A stretch of DNA of 64,000 nucleotides from Monomorium pharaonis. Lineage: Eukaryota; Arthropoda; Insecta; Hymenoptera; Formicidae. The position numbers were made by a program, and so were the translations under genes. The stretch lies in NCBI RefSeq assembly GCF_013373865.1, contig NC_050469.1, forward strand, positions 4,768,042-4,832,041. Reading direction: 5' to 3'. The number at the start of each line of letters is the position of its first letter. The first letter of the stretch is position 1. This document shows, in pieces, positions 50,401 to 63,769 of this stretch. The notes beneath the pieces were generated by a model. It ran no database searches, was not told where the DNA came from, and saw only the letters and a program-made list of their open reading frames with translations.

Positions 50401-52958
50401 CCGAGACGGGGATAATATCGAGCGCACGTACACCTGTCTATCGGGAGCCGAATGAAAGCGCGCGCCGGCGAGAATTGCCGGGATGAAAGGGACCGCGCGG
50501 CGGCGGTGTGAGGGCTGTCCATTGTCCCGATCTCTGCCGGCGTCTGTGTGGTAGACTTGTCGCGCCCGTTGCGGTACGTAATAATGTGATTATGGGATGT
50601 ACCGCCAACCCTCCCCCCCCCTCATCCCTCCTCCCTACCTCCCGCCCGATTCTCCGAGATCCACGAGATGTTAGGGGAGGAGGGGGGCTGAGACGACAAG
50701 GTTGACGGGAATCGCGACTGAATGCGGAACTTTGGAACTCACCCCCTCGCGTCCTCCTCAATTCCGTCCCGACGCTAAGGACGACGTTATTATGCCGCGA
50801 GCGGCGACACGCGTTTGACTCGTCTAAGCATATCGTTGGTAATGGTTTAATTACGCGAGAATTACGACTGCTCTCGAGGAATCAGTCCGCGACATTGTTG
50901 CGTTACGGCGGGTTTCTCTCGTATGGAAAATGGGGGAAAATAGGGGGAAAATGGGTCTCTAGCTTCGTAGAGGGTGCGTTTTGCACAAAGTACATTAAGA
51001 ATGCCGCTTGTACAACATTATATTACTTTGAAATATTATTCATGCGCGCTGTGTGCGATATATATAATTGTAATATTATAATATGTAAAATTCTAGTATG
51101 TACATAACTAGTAGTAATTAGCGCATATAAATGTCAGCTCACGTTCTCTATTATCTACACAATTAATCTTTCAATTTCAATACCGTAATCGCATTGTCGA
51201 TTCGATCATTTTATATGAGGAAGAGTCAAATTCCCTTCTCCTGGTGATATAAATTTAATCGAGCAAGTTCCATTTTTCAATCGAATCAGAGAACATCGCG
51301 TCTGGGAAAAGCCCGCGTGACAAGGTAACTCGATAATTTGATTACGGCCTATCGTGTTACGCTTATCAGTGCATTGACGCACGTCGCGTTTACAGATAAG
51401 TTACATCTCCTTTAGAGTTATTACGAAACCGATATTACGCCGAGGGTCATGTGCATCAGATTCCGCCCCATCCAAGTGCCTGTTTACAGTGATTAAATTA
51501 TGCTCACGTTGCCGTTACACGTGCCCGCGCTAACGTGTCTACCTACAACGTGACGCGTTTCCTAGCTGCAGGGAATGGGGAGTTGCACGAAATAATGCAC
51601 GTGCGCTTCGCAACTCGCCGTCTGCCACACAACTGCCTGTGTGTATGTGTGCATGTGTGTATACGTACACATAGAGCATACTGAAAGCACCCTTTTCAAA
51701 GTTGTAAACATTCGAAGTAATGTTGGAAAGAGTGACGAAAAAAGTTGGAAAGGTTGAATTTTCTTTCTAGCCGCTGCTACTTTTCAATTTAAAAGAATTC
51801 TGTCTCTTCGATTAAATTCGTAATCTGATCTGTTTCCTGCTGGAGAGACCTCATAACAGACCATCACGTATTACTTCACAACTTTTTGCAGTCAATCTTG
51901 CATGTAATTGCAATGCTCAGATTTTTTTAATTAAGATAAAGCTTATTTGGGAATGAATTAAGGATATGTAGCATTTATTTGAAAAAGAATGTTTATCTAT
52001 TTTAATTCATGTATTATTAGATTTTCGAGGGTTCATGAAAGCCCTCGTAATATCGTCACTTTTTATCCAGGTAAAATCTGTTTGAAATTAATCAGTAGTT
52101 TGTGCTTAGCTAGAACGCGTTTGTTTACGGACGATGTAAATTACTACGTTGAAATTCGCTTCGGGTAACGGGCTGTTTGTAGCGACAGTAACTCGTTAAA
52201 AATCTCATTACTGAACGTATTTAAATCGCCAAAATTTTACCGGCCGTGGAAAATACGGATAACGCTACTGCCGAGAAGAGTTAATCTCCACGCCATTCAA
52301 ATATAGTGAACTTTAAATGGGAAATAAAATGTAACCTGATATACTGTTTGTGATTGTTTTGAGCTTACTTCGTGTGAAAAAATGAGTGGCGTTAAACATC
52401 AAACGTTAATGAGATAATTGATTTATTAATTGAATTTTTACTTATGCATTAAATTTTTATTATTGCTTCAAATTATAATATTCTTTTTTAGAAAACTGCA
52501 AGAAAATTATTAATATTTTTATATTCAATTTAAATATGGCTCTTTGAATAAATAAATATCATATATAATCTAATCGATTTAAATAATCTAGTATAGAATA
52601 ACGAATCTCATTGTCTCATTAACTGAAAGAAAAGTGATTTTTCGTTTTTTAAATATGTTAAAAGATTAAGCAAAAATATAGAAGTAAGTAAATAAGCGAT
52701 TAAGTATCAAATATAGTAGAATATACCTTTTGTTAAGAAAGTAAGTAAAGCAAGAAAGTAAAATGAAACAAACTTCTTTCTATTTTGCGTAATACACAAT
52801 TTAAAAATTGTAAAAAATATATTTCTGAACAGAATTGTTTTACGCGAGACATTTAAATTGATTGAATTAATAAGCTGGACGTTCCTCCAAAATCCGGTCG
52901 AGAAACCAAGCGAAACGCCGCGCACGAATTCCATTCCTTTTTTTCGTTCGCCACTTAC

Positions 52959-53081
52959 CACGCTGCCAAATTGGAGTACTGGCTGGATTGCTGTCTACCT
53001 CGCATTTCAGGCTGACAGACATCCCCTCGACGATCGGAATTCCAAAACCAGGTAAACGCGTTATCGCGAACGATGGAGTAT
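52959..53081 (-). CDS. Exon A: N-terminal half of an I-set-like Ig domain
   Basis: This internal coding exon is 123 nt (41 codons), phase 1 to phase 1. On the minus strand it follows a good acceptor (CCTGTTTCAG) and is followed by a consensus donor (G then GTAAGT). The frame reads TPSFAITRLPGFGIPIVEGM, then SVSLKCEVDSNPASTPIWQR. This is the classic first half of an Ig domain: an A/A' strand ending in VEG, a B strand (VSLKC) with the first conserved Cys at residue 26, then the C-strand Trp at residue 38, twelve residues later as the fold requires. The exon stops just after that Trp and exon B supplies the rest of the domain. It is short and lacks a usable Met-initiated frame, so simple ORF listing misses it. 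An upstream exon should supply one base of the first codon; none was recognised between 53.1 and 64 kb. Confidence 0.9.
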
Positions 53082-55069
53082 CTGAAACAGGTATTGAGCA
53101 ATTAGTGTCAATACCACGACGTCGGTGTACTCTGTGATATTACAACAAAACACAAAAAAGGAAGAAAAATCGAAGACAATGTCAGGCTATCTGTTGCATC
53201 GCAAGTACATCAAATTGAAATAATAAAAGTAATTTTATTCCGCTTTCTTACATTTTATTTTTTTAATTCGCAAACGCGAAATATCTAAAAAAGGAATACA
53301 ACGTCGTAGACGTCCGGATTGCATGAAATACAACAATCCGTTCTATTTCCAATTTGCTGTACTTCCGCGTAATATCCGTCTAAATGAATTCTATAATGAA
53401 ATTCAAAATGAAAACAGTGTCTCGTTTAATAAGTAATTCAGAAGGTCATTGCGAATTGCAATCTTATCTCGTGGACGATAGCGAGTCCACGGGAGCTCGG
53501 CACTTGGCAATTTCCGAATAAGATTCCCGGTAATCTTGAAACGTATTGGCCAACGTAATCTGATTTCTACGCATTCGAAAGTCTTTCTATGTACGACTAG
53601 AGACTGTACGTTACGACGAGATTCTGTACGATGCCATATTATAGGCCACTACAGATTAAATCCTATGTTCATGAAAATAAATTCAATTTTCTAATAAAAA
53701 AGGTAGACTCCTTAAGAAGATGGATTACTGAAAATACAGTTCACAGTAACGAATAGAAGTCTTTTGGCTGCCATCTTTATCACTTTCGAGCATTATTTTT
53801 CGAGGGAAGGGTAAAAAAATAAATTATATATTCCTACTTAAAAAAAGAGATGTTAATTAATATCTTAACAAATTCAATCGGAGAATAATATGAATGTAAA
53901 AATTAAACATTTTTCGAACGCAGTTTAATATTTTCATATCGTATTTAATAACTGCTGTGCTACCTTCTCTGAATACAGAAGTAGTAATAAAATACCTTTC
54001 GTTGTAATATTTCTGTGCTCATTCAATTTTGTTCCAAATATGGAGAGAAAGGACATAGATACCGTTGGTCAAATTAAATAACATTTCCAGATCAGCACTG
54101 CGCTCTTTTAAATTTACTCAGCGTTTTCAGCAATGCGAAAATACTTTTCATAAATATCAACTTAAATGGTTTGTTTGTAGGATAACTCGCAGGGCGCTTA
54201 TTTCCATTGTGGAAGTTCATTGTGACCTGCTTTCGCGCGCGGAGCTCACTTTCCGAATACAAACCAGCTTTCCGCCCCGGAGCGACATTATGCGCAGCGA
54301 TATAACTTCACATAATCACCAAATAGATGTAACGCAAGAGAGCGAAGAGAGAGAGAGAGAAACATACAAAGAACGAGTGACTGAGAAAGCAACGACAGAA
54401 AAGCGTCGACTATCGGAATGCTCGTTATAATGAAGAAGCAAATCCCGAGAGGAAATAATTGAACGCATCGAGTGCCTCTAGAAATCAAATGTAATCGTCG
54501 GAGGTGACGCATTTCTCTCGTTACCTCCGGCAATCGTCCCTCTTTCTCTTCCGCGTGCAAAGTACGAGATCCTCCCTTCCGTGTCATTAACGGCCAACGA
54601 GGAAGCAGACGACGAGATTCAGGCATATTCTGCCGATGTGTATACAGGACGAACGGGGGATCAAAACGGGGTTGGCGGAACGACCGACAGTATAGCGACG
54701 GAGAGAAGGGCGGGTTTTCAAAATTGTCGTCGAACAAATGAGGTATAGACACGGCGAGTAATTAACGAACGGGGCAGTCAAGATTTTACGGGCGCCGAGG
54801 TCATATTCGTTAAAAGGTCCCACTCTACCACGATCGACACCAGAGGGACGAACGGTGAAGGTATCCAGCACACGTGCTCTCCCGTTGGCGTCCCGACGCC
54901 GCGCCGCTCGAGCGATTTGCCATTATATCGTCGTTCGGCTTGTTAATATCGCGCGACTAACGGGACGGCCACCGAGGTCGCGAAATAAATTGGAGACGCG
55001 TCAAATTGCACAAGAGAAGGAAGAGAGGACGAGCCATTGGAAAATGTGACGAGAAGGGTGTCGTCGACG

Positions 55070-55257
55070 CGCCGACGGAGAGGGAGAAGGACGCGGAATA
55101 TCGGAAGCGGGACACGCAGGAGGGGGGAGGTAGCACACGCGGGTGGCGTACGAAAAATGGGGAAAAAAGGGGGAAAAAACGGAGGAAGATAAAACGGAAG
55201 ACGAAGCGACGCAGGAAGAAGGAAGAGGAGAAGGGAAACAAGAGGGGGGGGGGACGG
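55070..55257. repeat. Purine-rich (GA-rich) tract
   Basis: The plus strand is strongly biased to A and G over about 190 bp, ending in a run of about 9 G. The K/R/E-rich plus-strand ORF (55006-55299) and the F/P/S-rich minus-strand ORFs are consequences of this composition. Confidence 0.8.
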
Positions 55258-58200
55258 CATGACTACCAGGATGGCTCGAAGTTATTCACTCGGCTATAAT
55301 AGCGCGGTGCTGGGACAATGCAAGCTTAATGAAAGCTTCTCTCCCCGGCGCGGCACACCGACGACCTCATCCCTTCATTTTCCTCACCCGCCTCCTCTCG
55401 GTCCGTTGTAGTCACCGACATTACCGTCGCCACCGGGCACGCCGCCGCGCTGTAGTCCCGGTGCAACAGCGTAAACACCAAACAAAGGGAACAATGAGAC
55501 ACAGAAGTGTCCCACAGACCTCGATCGCTTGATGAGAACTTTAAAGCGCGGCCCGCAATTCCGGTTCATCTTTTATTCCAGAATCGACACTGGGTAAAAC
55601 CAGTGGACGCCGCTATAAAATCCTTTTACCGGGATCCTCCGCGAAACCCTTTTTTCCCCCTCTCTTTCTCGGGAATCTGTTATGTCTCCAAGGCTTTTTT
55701 TATCGCAACCGTTCTCCATTTTTCATACAGCTAGCAATCTTAGAGCGTTCTCTTCCATGTTTGTAACGCCCTTTTGTATCTTCTATCTCTTCATTTGTAT
55801 TCTTTCTCATCAGCTCAATTGCCAGCTGATCAAATTTAACGGTAATAGTAGATAATTGACACTGCTCACAACGCAAATCGCACGTGGTGCGAATACGCGA
55901 ATCTTTAAGGCGATACGAGATCTCTATCTTTTGGAAGGTGGAATGAATCTCTTCGAAAGAAATTTCTCCCGCTGTTTCAGCCAGAACACCCGTAAACTTT
56001 ATACGGACCGTTAAGCAAACCTGTATACGACCCGCGGCAAAGGATTTCGTGAACGCATGGACGTAGAAACGGCAGTAAAATGCACAAATATATGGTGACA
56101 TTATTAAATGGTCCAAAATTTGTTATGTACGTGGAATCTATATTGCTCTTATGCGCTATTTAATAACAATTGACGAGGCGAAATTCAATAAATCTCCGAA
56201 ATAATATGTGTGATTTTTAGTGAGTTGAATAAATTTCCAAAATATAAAATGTGAAACGATTGCAAGTACAATTTTAAGGCAAATACAGTTTTATATAAAC
56301 ATAACTTTATGTTCATAAAAGTATACATAATCTATTATTTTCATGAAGATAATTTTACGAATTCAATGTAACGTATGTAATTTTTTTTATTTGTTTTATT
56401 CGGTATTTCAAATTTCTATGGTGAAATTGCTCTTTTCACAGATCAAAATAAATGTAACACAGTCAGCAATATTTTATAATAATTTACTTTGAGAATGTTT
56501 TGGTTCTACAATATCACAGCTTAAAATTAGCGAAAAACCTAAAAATCTTCTTGGATTTATATCTTTTCTTTATAATCAATGTAAAAAAATTTTGGTTACA
56601 AATATCCAAATTTTAACTTTAAAACCATGAAAATTACAGTTGGAAAACGACAAAAAATGTTACTTTTAATGATTTTATACAAAGAAAATGGTCTTATTTT
56701 GTTGCGACTTTAGATAAATATCTTTTTCAACGAAATAAGTGAATCCAAATAAACCTTTGCATGAATATTTATAAGCTTTAGTATATATGTATAAAAAATT
56801 TGATTTAATTCACAATGCTATTTTTTTAAACCAAATTTGCATACCATTTTTTAGTTCTTATATATTATATAATTTATATATTTATATATATTATTTAATT
56901 AAGAGTTGACGTTAGACAGCATTTTATCCCAGTTCTTAAAAGTGACATCGTATTCAACTTAAAAATTCTTTTCTTTCTCTCACTGTTCAAAAATATAAGA
57001 TACCTATACTTTTATGACTAGAATAAGTATATTAATTAAACTTTCGTTTTATACTGTATCAATAATTTCAATGATTGAAAAGATATCACGATCAAACGTT
57101 GCCTGTGGCATCTCTCTCGATGTCCTTAAATCAAGAGCAAACCGACATCAATCTAACCAAGCGCGAAGAACCGCGATGGCATTCGAGTACGAAGTAAAAC
57201 GACGAAAGGAAAAAAAAAAGGAGCGCAAATCGCCGCGCCTCATCAATGCCGACCGATTGCAAATCATTAAACGACCATCATCGATACAACTGCGCCGTTA
57301 TTGGGGCGACAAACCGCCGAATGGCTCTCGTTGCGACGCGATAATGCTCATTGTATATATTTGCAGAACGACAAAATGGCGGGGATCGTGTGTAGGATGA
57401 ATGCAAACCACATGATAGAACCGGGAGTATACAAAAATTGCATCACGATGTCATCTGCGGTGAACAACCCCCTGCACAGCGTCGATTTTACGTATAACGG
57501 GAAACGGGACGCGCGTTTGACATTCCTCAGCCTCCTCAAATAAATTATCTCTGAGTGAAATATACCCTGTAATAATTATATATTTTAGTAGGCCGAATGT
57601 TTGATTAATTTAATGCTGAGTTTGATTCCCGTCACAAATTTCAAATTTTTGCTCTTAAAAAAACCCTATCATTTTTTATTTAATCAACGGGAGAATACAA
57701 TGAATTCTTACGACTGACAATTCGAAAGCTAGTATTGTTTCTCTCGTGGTAGTTCTGTGGCAGTTTGCTGCATAATCCATCGCGATTATCCGGATGGCGA
57801 AACGAGGACAATAGCCGAATTCCTGTCGATCTTGCATTTCGTCTGTATCAGCCGCCAGTGCTAAACCGCGACCGGTATGTAGCAGTTTATGCACATCGAA
57901 ACGATCGCGGTTTACGATGGCAGCTGTTAAAGTTTAAGTCCGGGTTTATTGGGTCAATGGGCGACGCGCACCACGTGCGAAAATTAAGCCCTCGTAACGT
58001 GTCGGGTACACAAAGGGTTGGCGGCCAAAGAGGCCAGACATTGAATAACGTCGCGCCGCGCGGTTTTCCCATTCAACCATGGGCACGTATGCCGCGTGAC
58101 TTTATTAAACATAGCCTCAAGGGAGAGATAAACGTTCGACAAACAAGCTAGAAAGGCATGTAAGGGATAAAGCTGAAAATGCTGTGAAAAATACCGCCAG

Positions 58201-61200
58201 TGATCTTCCCGTATAATACTGACGTAAAAATAGAGACAAGATGTGAACAATTGAAAATACAAGAGATGTAAATATAATCTCCGATATCTTCAATTATTAG
58301 ATATCTCTTTAACCGTAACTGTACATTGAGAGAAAATAATAATTACAATTATCAAAATTTACCTATAATTTATATTTTTCGATGTCAACTATATTTCTAT
58401 AATTGTTTTAGCCATGCAAATTATTATTTGCTATTAGTTGTTATTATTACGTAATTAATAAATGGATATTAAAAAATTGTTATGTTTACTACAATTGTGG
58501 TCATATTTATTATAGAAAAATGTTTACTATAAAAATATTTAAAATTATCAATTGCTAGTAAATCTTTTAAATAATTAGTAAAACTATGAACATAAGATTA
58601 TTATCAACATTATAGCAGTAATAACTATAGAACTGGAGCTTTAAATAATTATTTACAATGCAATTATAATTACAAATACTAATTACTTTTATCGGTAAAA
58701 GCGTTTTAAGCATATAGATAAGTATTTGCTTTAATTTAAGAATATGGGCCATTAACTTTACGCTAGAAAATTTATTTATATATATTAAACGAAAAGTCAA
58801 ATATTTTCTAGTCAGTTGTGTTGCGTACAAATGGAAACAGGTCCGAAGTGAAATAACTTCTCGCTATTCCGTCGCCGTCACGCAAGGGAATATAAGAGGC
58901 GATAAGAGAAACTCGGGCACCTGATCTTGTAAACTCCAACGACTTCGCTTCAGTGCCGAATTGTAATCTCAAGTTCACGCAGCTTCCGCGCTCTTAAGCT
59001 GGCAGTTATTCTCTAAGGAATTACTGAGCGCGGGAGCTATACCTGTCCTTGTTAAGTTCTATCTGAGCATTCTCGTGTTGCTACATAATTACCAAGTGCC
59101 GTAGTGCCATCGTTATTAAGTTGCTATTAATCTAATTGATGCACCGTATGCAACATTGCATATCAGATTGCGCTTAGACGTACCCGGCAGATACGTCTAA
59201 TCGCGCTCTAAAAAGAAACTCGGCGAAATGTTCGACGAAAAAAAACGGAACAATCGCTTTGCGAATTAAAAATTAATCGCGGGCGTAAAATATACCAAGA
59301 CGAACGACGATGGTAGACGCGCATAAATCGCCAATGACTGTAAACGTAACGTGAAAAGTTAATGATGCCGAATATGTCATCCGCGACAACAGCGATCCCT
59401 CAGCCTGGCTGTAGCCGCCGCGCGGACTCGTGTAAACGGACGGGGGCGGTATATACGCGTGCGATAAGCGCGATGCAAATTGTATGCGCGAAATAATGGA
59501 AACACTTGATCGCGTGTGTATGCACATTAAGGGGTTTCGAAACAAGCGGGTAGAATTTTCATCGTGGGACCTCCGCGCACGATCCCAGACATACGTTTAA
59601 TGCGACGCTCGTCTGGGCGCAACTACTTCATCGTCATGGGGGTTGGAGGCAGACGCGCCCGAATCCACCCAGTCGCTATATCGCGGTGATGTTACATGTA
59701 CGTGCGCCGTGCCACTTTGCGAATCTCTCACAAGTTATTTTCGGATCAATCGGCGCGCCAGTGGGGCCGCACGCAGCGCCGACATACCGGCGCAATTTTC
59801 GCATGAGGCTTTCGCTCGTAGCTCGTGTTATTCAACCCGGGACAAAGCACGGACGCGCGTGAATTGAGGCTCGCTAGTCGGCTCGCGTGTGCACTTTTGT
59901 AATCGGGAGGATATGCAACCTGTGTCCGTGAACAACGCATTCATCGGGCGGAGTCGCGATGCAAATCGAATTTCGGTTGAAACACAGTGTGTCGCTTAGA
60001 GTTGCATACTTTGCTTGTGAATACAATGTACTGACGCGTCAGTGCTAGGACGGGTAAAAACAATAGAGTTAATGGCAGGACGCCCGCGATTCTATTAACA
60101 TGAATAAGGCAATGATGATACATAGAAATGATAATAAAATGCATGTGGAAAAAATAAAGAAATAAACTGGCATAATTTTACTGAAAAGGAAAAAGTACAA
60201 AGATACATTTCAGTAGATATTTAATAATTGAGGTACGGTAAAAATATAACTTCGTTTCTACTATATTATTAAAGAAACTTTAATTAATTAACTATTAATA
60301 GTATCAAGTTAATCTTATTGACTTTGCTAATTAAATAAATAAAAAAGCGTGTGGTATATCGAAATTAATGAGCTTGAAGAGAAAATAGAATTAAAATATT
60401 TACTTTATGCTCTTCGTAGGGTCAATGCACCAGTCACTAGTAGACGATTATTTAAGAAAAATATTCAAATAATAAGATACCAAAATAATAAATTGCAAAT
60501 TTATAATTTTTTAGATCTAATTTTCATATAGACTTAATTAAAATATCATTTCATACTGAATATGCAATTAAGTAAAACAGGTAAACTAGCAAACTAAAAA
60601 GCGAAATCGTATTCACCAGTGAATCATTCAATCATGTTCAAATATAAACAAATTAAAGGTTGTACTTTGATATTCACGTATCTAGGGAAATATTTACCTT
60701 TCTAGATCGTATTAAAAAATTAATTATTATTATCAAATAATTTTTTAATTAAAATACTTTATTAAAATATTTCATATATGCTTTTCTTTAAAATAAAATT
60801 TGTTTGCTAGTCATTTATTAATTATCTCATTGGTTATTTATTGGTATTTTTTACATGTGTTTTCACTTTTTAAAATCAAAACTATTACTTTTTTTTTTAT
60901 TTTTACATATGAAGAAACTTTTCTTATTTTTTAAAATATATTATATTGTTAAAGAATAAACAAGACAGATAGTATTTAATAATTGGTTATATGTTTCTTT
61001 TTTATATATGCACTATAATTCACAATGCATATCATGAATTTATTAATTTGGTTATTGATTAATGTAGTGAAATATATCAATATATTGTGACATTATACTT
61101 TGTCAGTTATAAACTTGTGCAAAATAGTTCATGTAAAGAGGAGAAAGAAAAAGACGAAGGAAGGATGATTGCTGTTGCACACTGTTGCAAACTCGAGGAT

Positions 61201-61534
61201 ATAATGCTATCGAGAAACACCATCAACCCTCTCAAAAGTCAAGGATCCCGGTTTGAAAAAGCAATATTACTCCGGGGATCCCTAATTCAGCCTAATTGCT
61301 CGCTTATGCGAATCCTTGAAATATTTATGAAGTTTTATGAGAATTTTTCATCTTGCAAGCCGTGCTCCTTTGAGGAGACCCTAGGGGGTTATGAAGACTT
61401 CAACTTTGAACAGCGATTATGTCGATATCAAAGGTATTCGCATTGCAGCTCGAGGCTACGTACGAACCAAATTTATTCGACCCGTTGTCGAACTTCGATT
61501 AAGCACTCGCAAACTACTTCCCTCTAATGCCATA

Positions 61535-61536
61535 CT

Positions 61537-61582
<46 letters not shown>
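61535..61582. repeat. (TC)n microsatellite
   Basis: About 23 TC units. The Ser-Leu repeat of the 61391-61678 ORF is derived from it. Confidence 0.97.
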
Positions 61583-61585
<3 letters not shown>

Positions 61586-63630
61586 CTTGAATACAATAGT
61601 ATTAGCTTTCGGAAACTTGCTTGGACTTACTTGAAACAAGTTATATCTCACAGAGATGAATACATAGTGATGTTGTAGCATTAAACCACAGACTGATAAA
61701 AATGTAGAAAGAATAGAATTGCGAAAGAAACGTTGTTCATTATTGTCAGTTATTACGTTTCCATGGGAATAATTTTTGTATTAACAAAGTACGAACGGCT
61801 GATTCGCGCGCTTACGCTGGGGCGCATTTCATTGCGGGTACACGTATGTACGTAATCGCGTAACAATGTTCTCGGTTCTATGCCATAACTCCTTACACCG
61901 AGTCTTGTTGTTGTAGACGTAGTAAATGTATATCGCATACGCTGTATAATTATACGTAACTAGAATCTGGTGTTATACAGAGTGATGTAGTCTCTATAGA
62001 ATATACTCGGGAACGTAGAGGGTACATTCTCGGCGTTCCCCGGAGTATAAGATATCCTATATCCTCCATATCCTCAACAGGGAATACACCACTTTAGATG
62101 TCGACGTGAGGTGCCCACGAAGCCGTCCGAGCGGGAAGCGCCCCGTCAGTTCTTGCGATATAAGAAATAGAGCGGAAACTAGACGGCCTCAGTCCACAGA
62201 AATTGAATAACCGCGCACACTGTTTACTGCTCGTTGGAATTTCATTCTCGTATAATCAAATCGACCGGTGGCGCAGAAGGCACGTGTCATAAAAGAGGTA
62301 ACCTTTCCTTCAGAAATACGCAGAGTCGTAATTATAGTTATTAATGAACCTTCTTACAAAGATTGTTACGGATAATATACTATAATGACATCTGGCCACT
62401 ATGTGTTTTCAAGTTTAATAGCAGGTTTTGTTTAGAACGCAACTTGATCATGCTGTCAATTGTGCAGCATTTCTACAGCAATTGATTCCATTCAGATTCG
62501 CGACATACAATTGTAAATCAAGTTAGCTGCGCATAGAGATTGTAGCTTTCAGCTTGATGAGAATAATTTGATTTCTCGTATTTGGAAATATTCGGAAGCC
62601 ATTATCTAAATTGATATTAAAATAATCGCAGGTCTCTTCTGCAATATCGATTTTCCCGCGTCGTCCCTGAGACTGCGCAATGCAAACTCTCGCGAATAAG
62701 TCGTCCGCCGCACAACCCGCACTTTTTTTCCAATTAGAAAACGCGCCCCTTAAATCGACATGGACGCAATCATTACCGCATATTGTCAATGACATTACCG
62801 ACAATTTAACGTCCTCAGACCGCGAGCATCGCCGTCCTCGGTTCACGAGATTACACACAAAACCGCCCGACTCTTCCCTCCTTTTTTTTTCCGCATCGAG
62901 ATTTTACTATCCCGTAGGATAAATCCGCGATAAAAGACTCTTTAACGACGTGGTATACGTCGTTTTAATTCACGAACGGAAGGGAGGGACACTGTCGGCG
63001 CGCGGGTGGACAGAAGGAAAATCGTCAGCCCGTCGCTTTAATGAAGTGTCGTCCACAACGAGGGCCGACGTTCATTTCGCACATCTGTATGTACGTAGAA
63101 ATCTCTCGTTTCCGACCAGCTCTGGGAATTATATACGACACGACGGTGGTCGGATGAGCGACGCGAAGGAAGGTGAGACGGGACGGTTCACCGCGGGAGC
63201 TGAAAAAGTGAGAAACGGCGACAGGAAAGCTCACTGTAGCTTGTAGTATGCGGAAGAAGAGAAAAAAAGGTGGAAGGGGGTGAGAGAGCAAAGGGGGCAG
63301 GAGTCAGAGAAACAGTCGCGCGCAGAGAGCTGTCCGCATGTAGACGTTAACAGTGATATTAATGCGGCCCGGCAACGGGATACGCGCGAGAAAAGTTGGC
63401 TGGGGGATGGCACATTATACGTCACACTTCGCTGGAGACTAACTTCGACCGCAAAGAAGGGGGCGGTTTCGGCCGTACGAGATAGGTTTGAATTTGTATG
63501 ACGAAGGGATTTCATTTGCGAAGCCGGTTTCACACAATTGCAACTGCGTGGAGAAACAGCTGGCGGTATTAACGAGGAAATGTGCTAATTAGAAAAATAT
63601 CGAAAAAACATATAATTGCTGCAATTTATT

Positions 63631-63755
63631 AGAGGAAGTCCACCAACTGGTACTGGCGTGCCACTTTGTTTTTGAATAATATTTCTTAAACAAAAGCTAA
63701 AAATAAAACTTAAAAATTAAATGCTTCTGTCAAATGGCAGTTTTTATAATCTGAC
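63631..63755 (+). repeat. Dispersed repeat, copy 2
   Basis: Second copy of the element at 5479-5630, in direct orientation 58 kb away, ending near a CTGAC pentamer repeat. Confidence 0.7.
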
Positions 63756-63769
63756 CTGACCTGACCTGA
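63751..63769. repeat. CTGAC pentanucleotide repeat
   Basis: Nearly four perfect units of CTGAC, directly after the right-edge copy of the dispersed repeat. Confidence 0.85.

Larger units (their letters stand above)
38849..52958 (-). other. Long intron of the Ig gene (A to B, about 14.1 kb)
   Basis: No further Ig exon with convincing splice sites was seen here on the minus strand. Contents are AT-rich DNA with GC-rich patches near 42.6-43.5, 45.6-46.2, 47.1-47.9 and 50.1-50.9 kb, short AT, GGC and GA repeats, and a G tract at 47463. ORFs of 60-108 codons (for example 46989-47315 minus, 50438-50761 minus, 42903-43193 plus) resemble no family known to me and track base composition. First-exon-like ATG-to-donor strings occur (45028-45059 minus) but are expected by chance. 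Confidence 0.7.
35582..53081 (-). other. Partial gene span: multi-Ig-domain protein (exons A, B, C)
   Basis: This is the minus-strand span from the first to the last coding exon I can support. Exons A (52959-53081), B (38702-38848) and C (35582-35926) are all phase 1 in and phase 1 out, with lengths that are multiples of three, as is usual for metazoan Ig-domain exons. Joining them gives an uninterrupted frame across both junctions: the A/B codon is G+AC (Asp), and B/C is T+CA (Ser) or T+AT (Tyr), depending on the acceptor. The introns are about 14.1 kb and 2.8 kb. Neither a start codon with signal peptide nor a stop codon was found, so both ends of the gene are missing or unrecognised. A cell-surface or secreted adhesion/recognition role is inferred from the Ig domains only; the ortholog is not identified. 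Confidence 0.85.

Noticed and set aside
54288..54752. 154-codon minus-strand ORF near the expected 5' part of the Ig gene
   Set aside because: A GAG-GTAACG donor exists but in phase 0, which does not fit exon A; no signal peptide or Ig features.
55006..55299. 97-codon Lys/Arg-rich plus-strand ORF as a basic nuclear protein
   Set aside because: Direct translation of a purine-rich tract; low complexity, with open frames on the opposite strand too.
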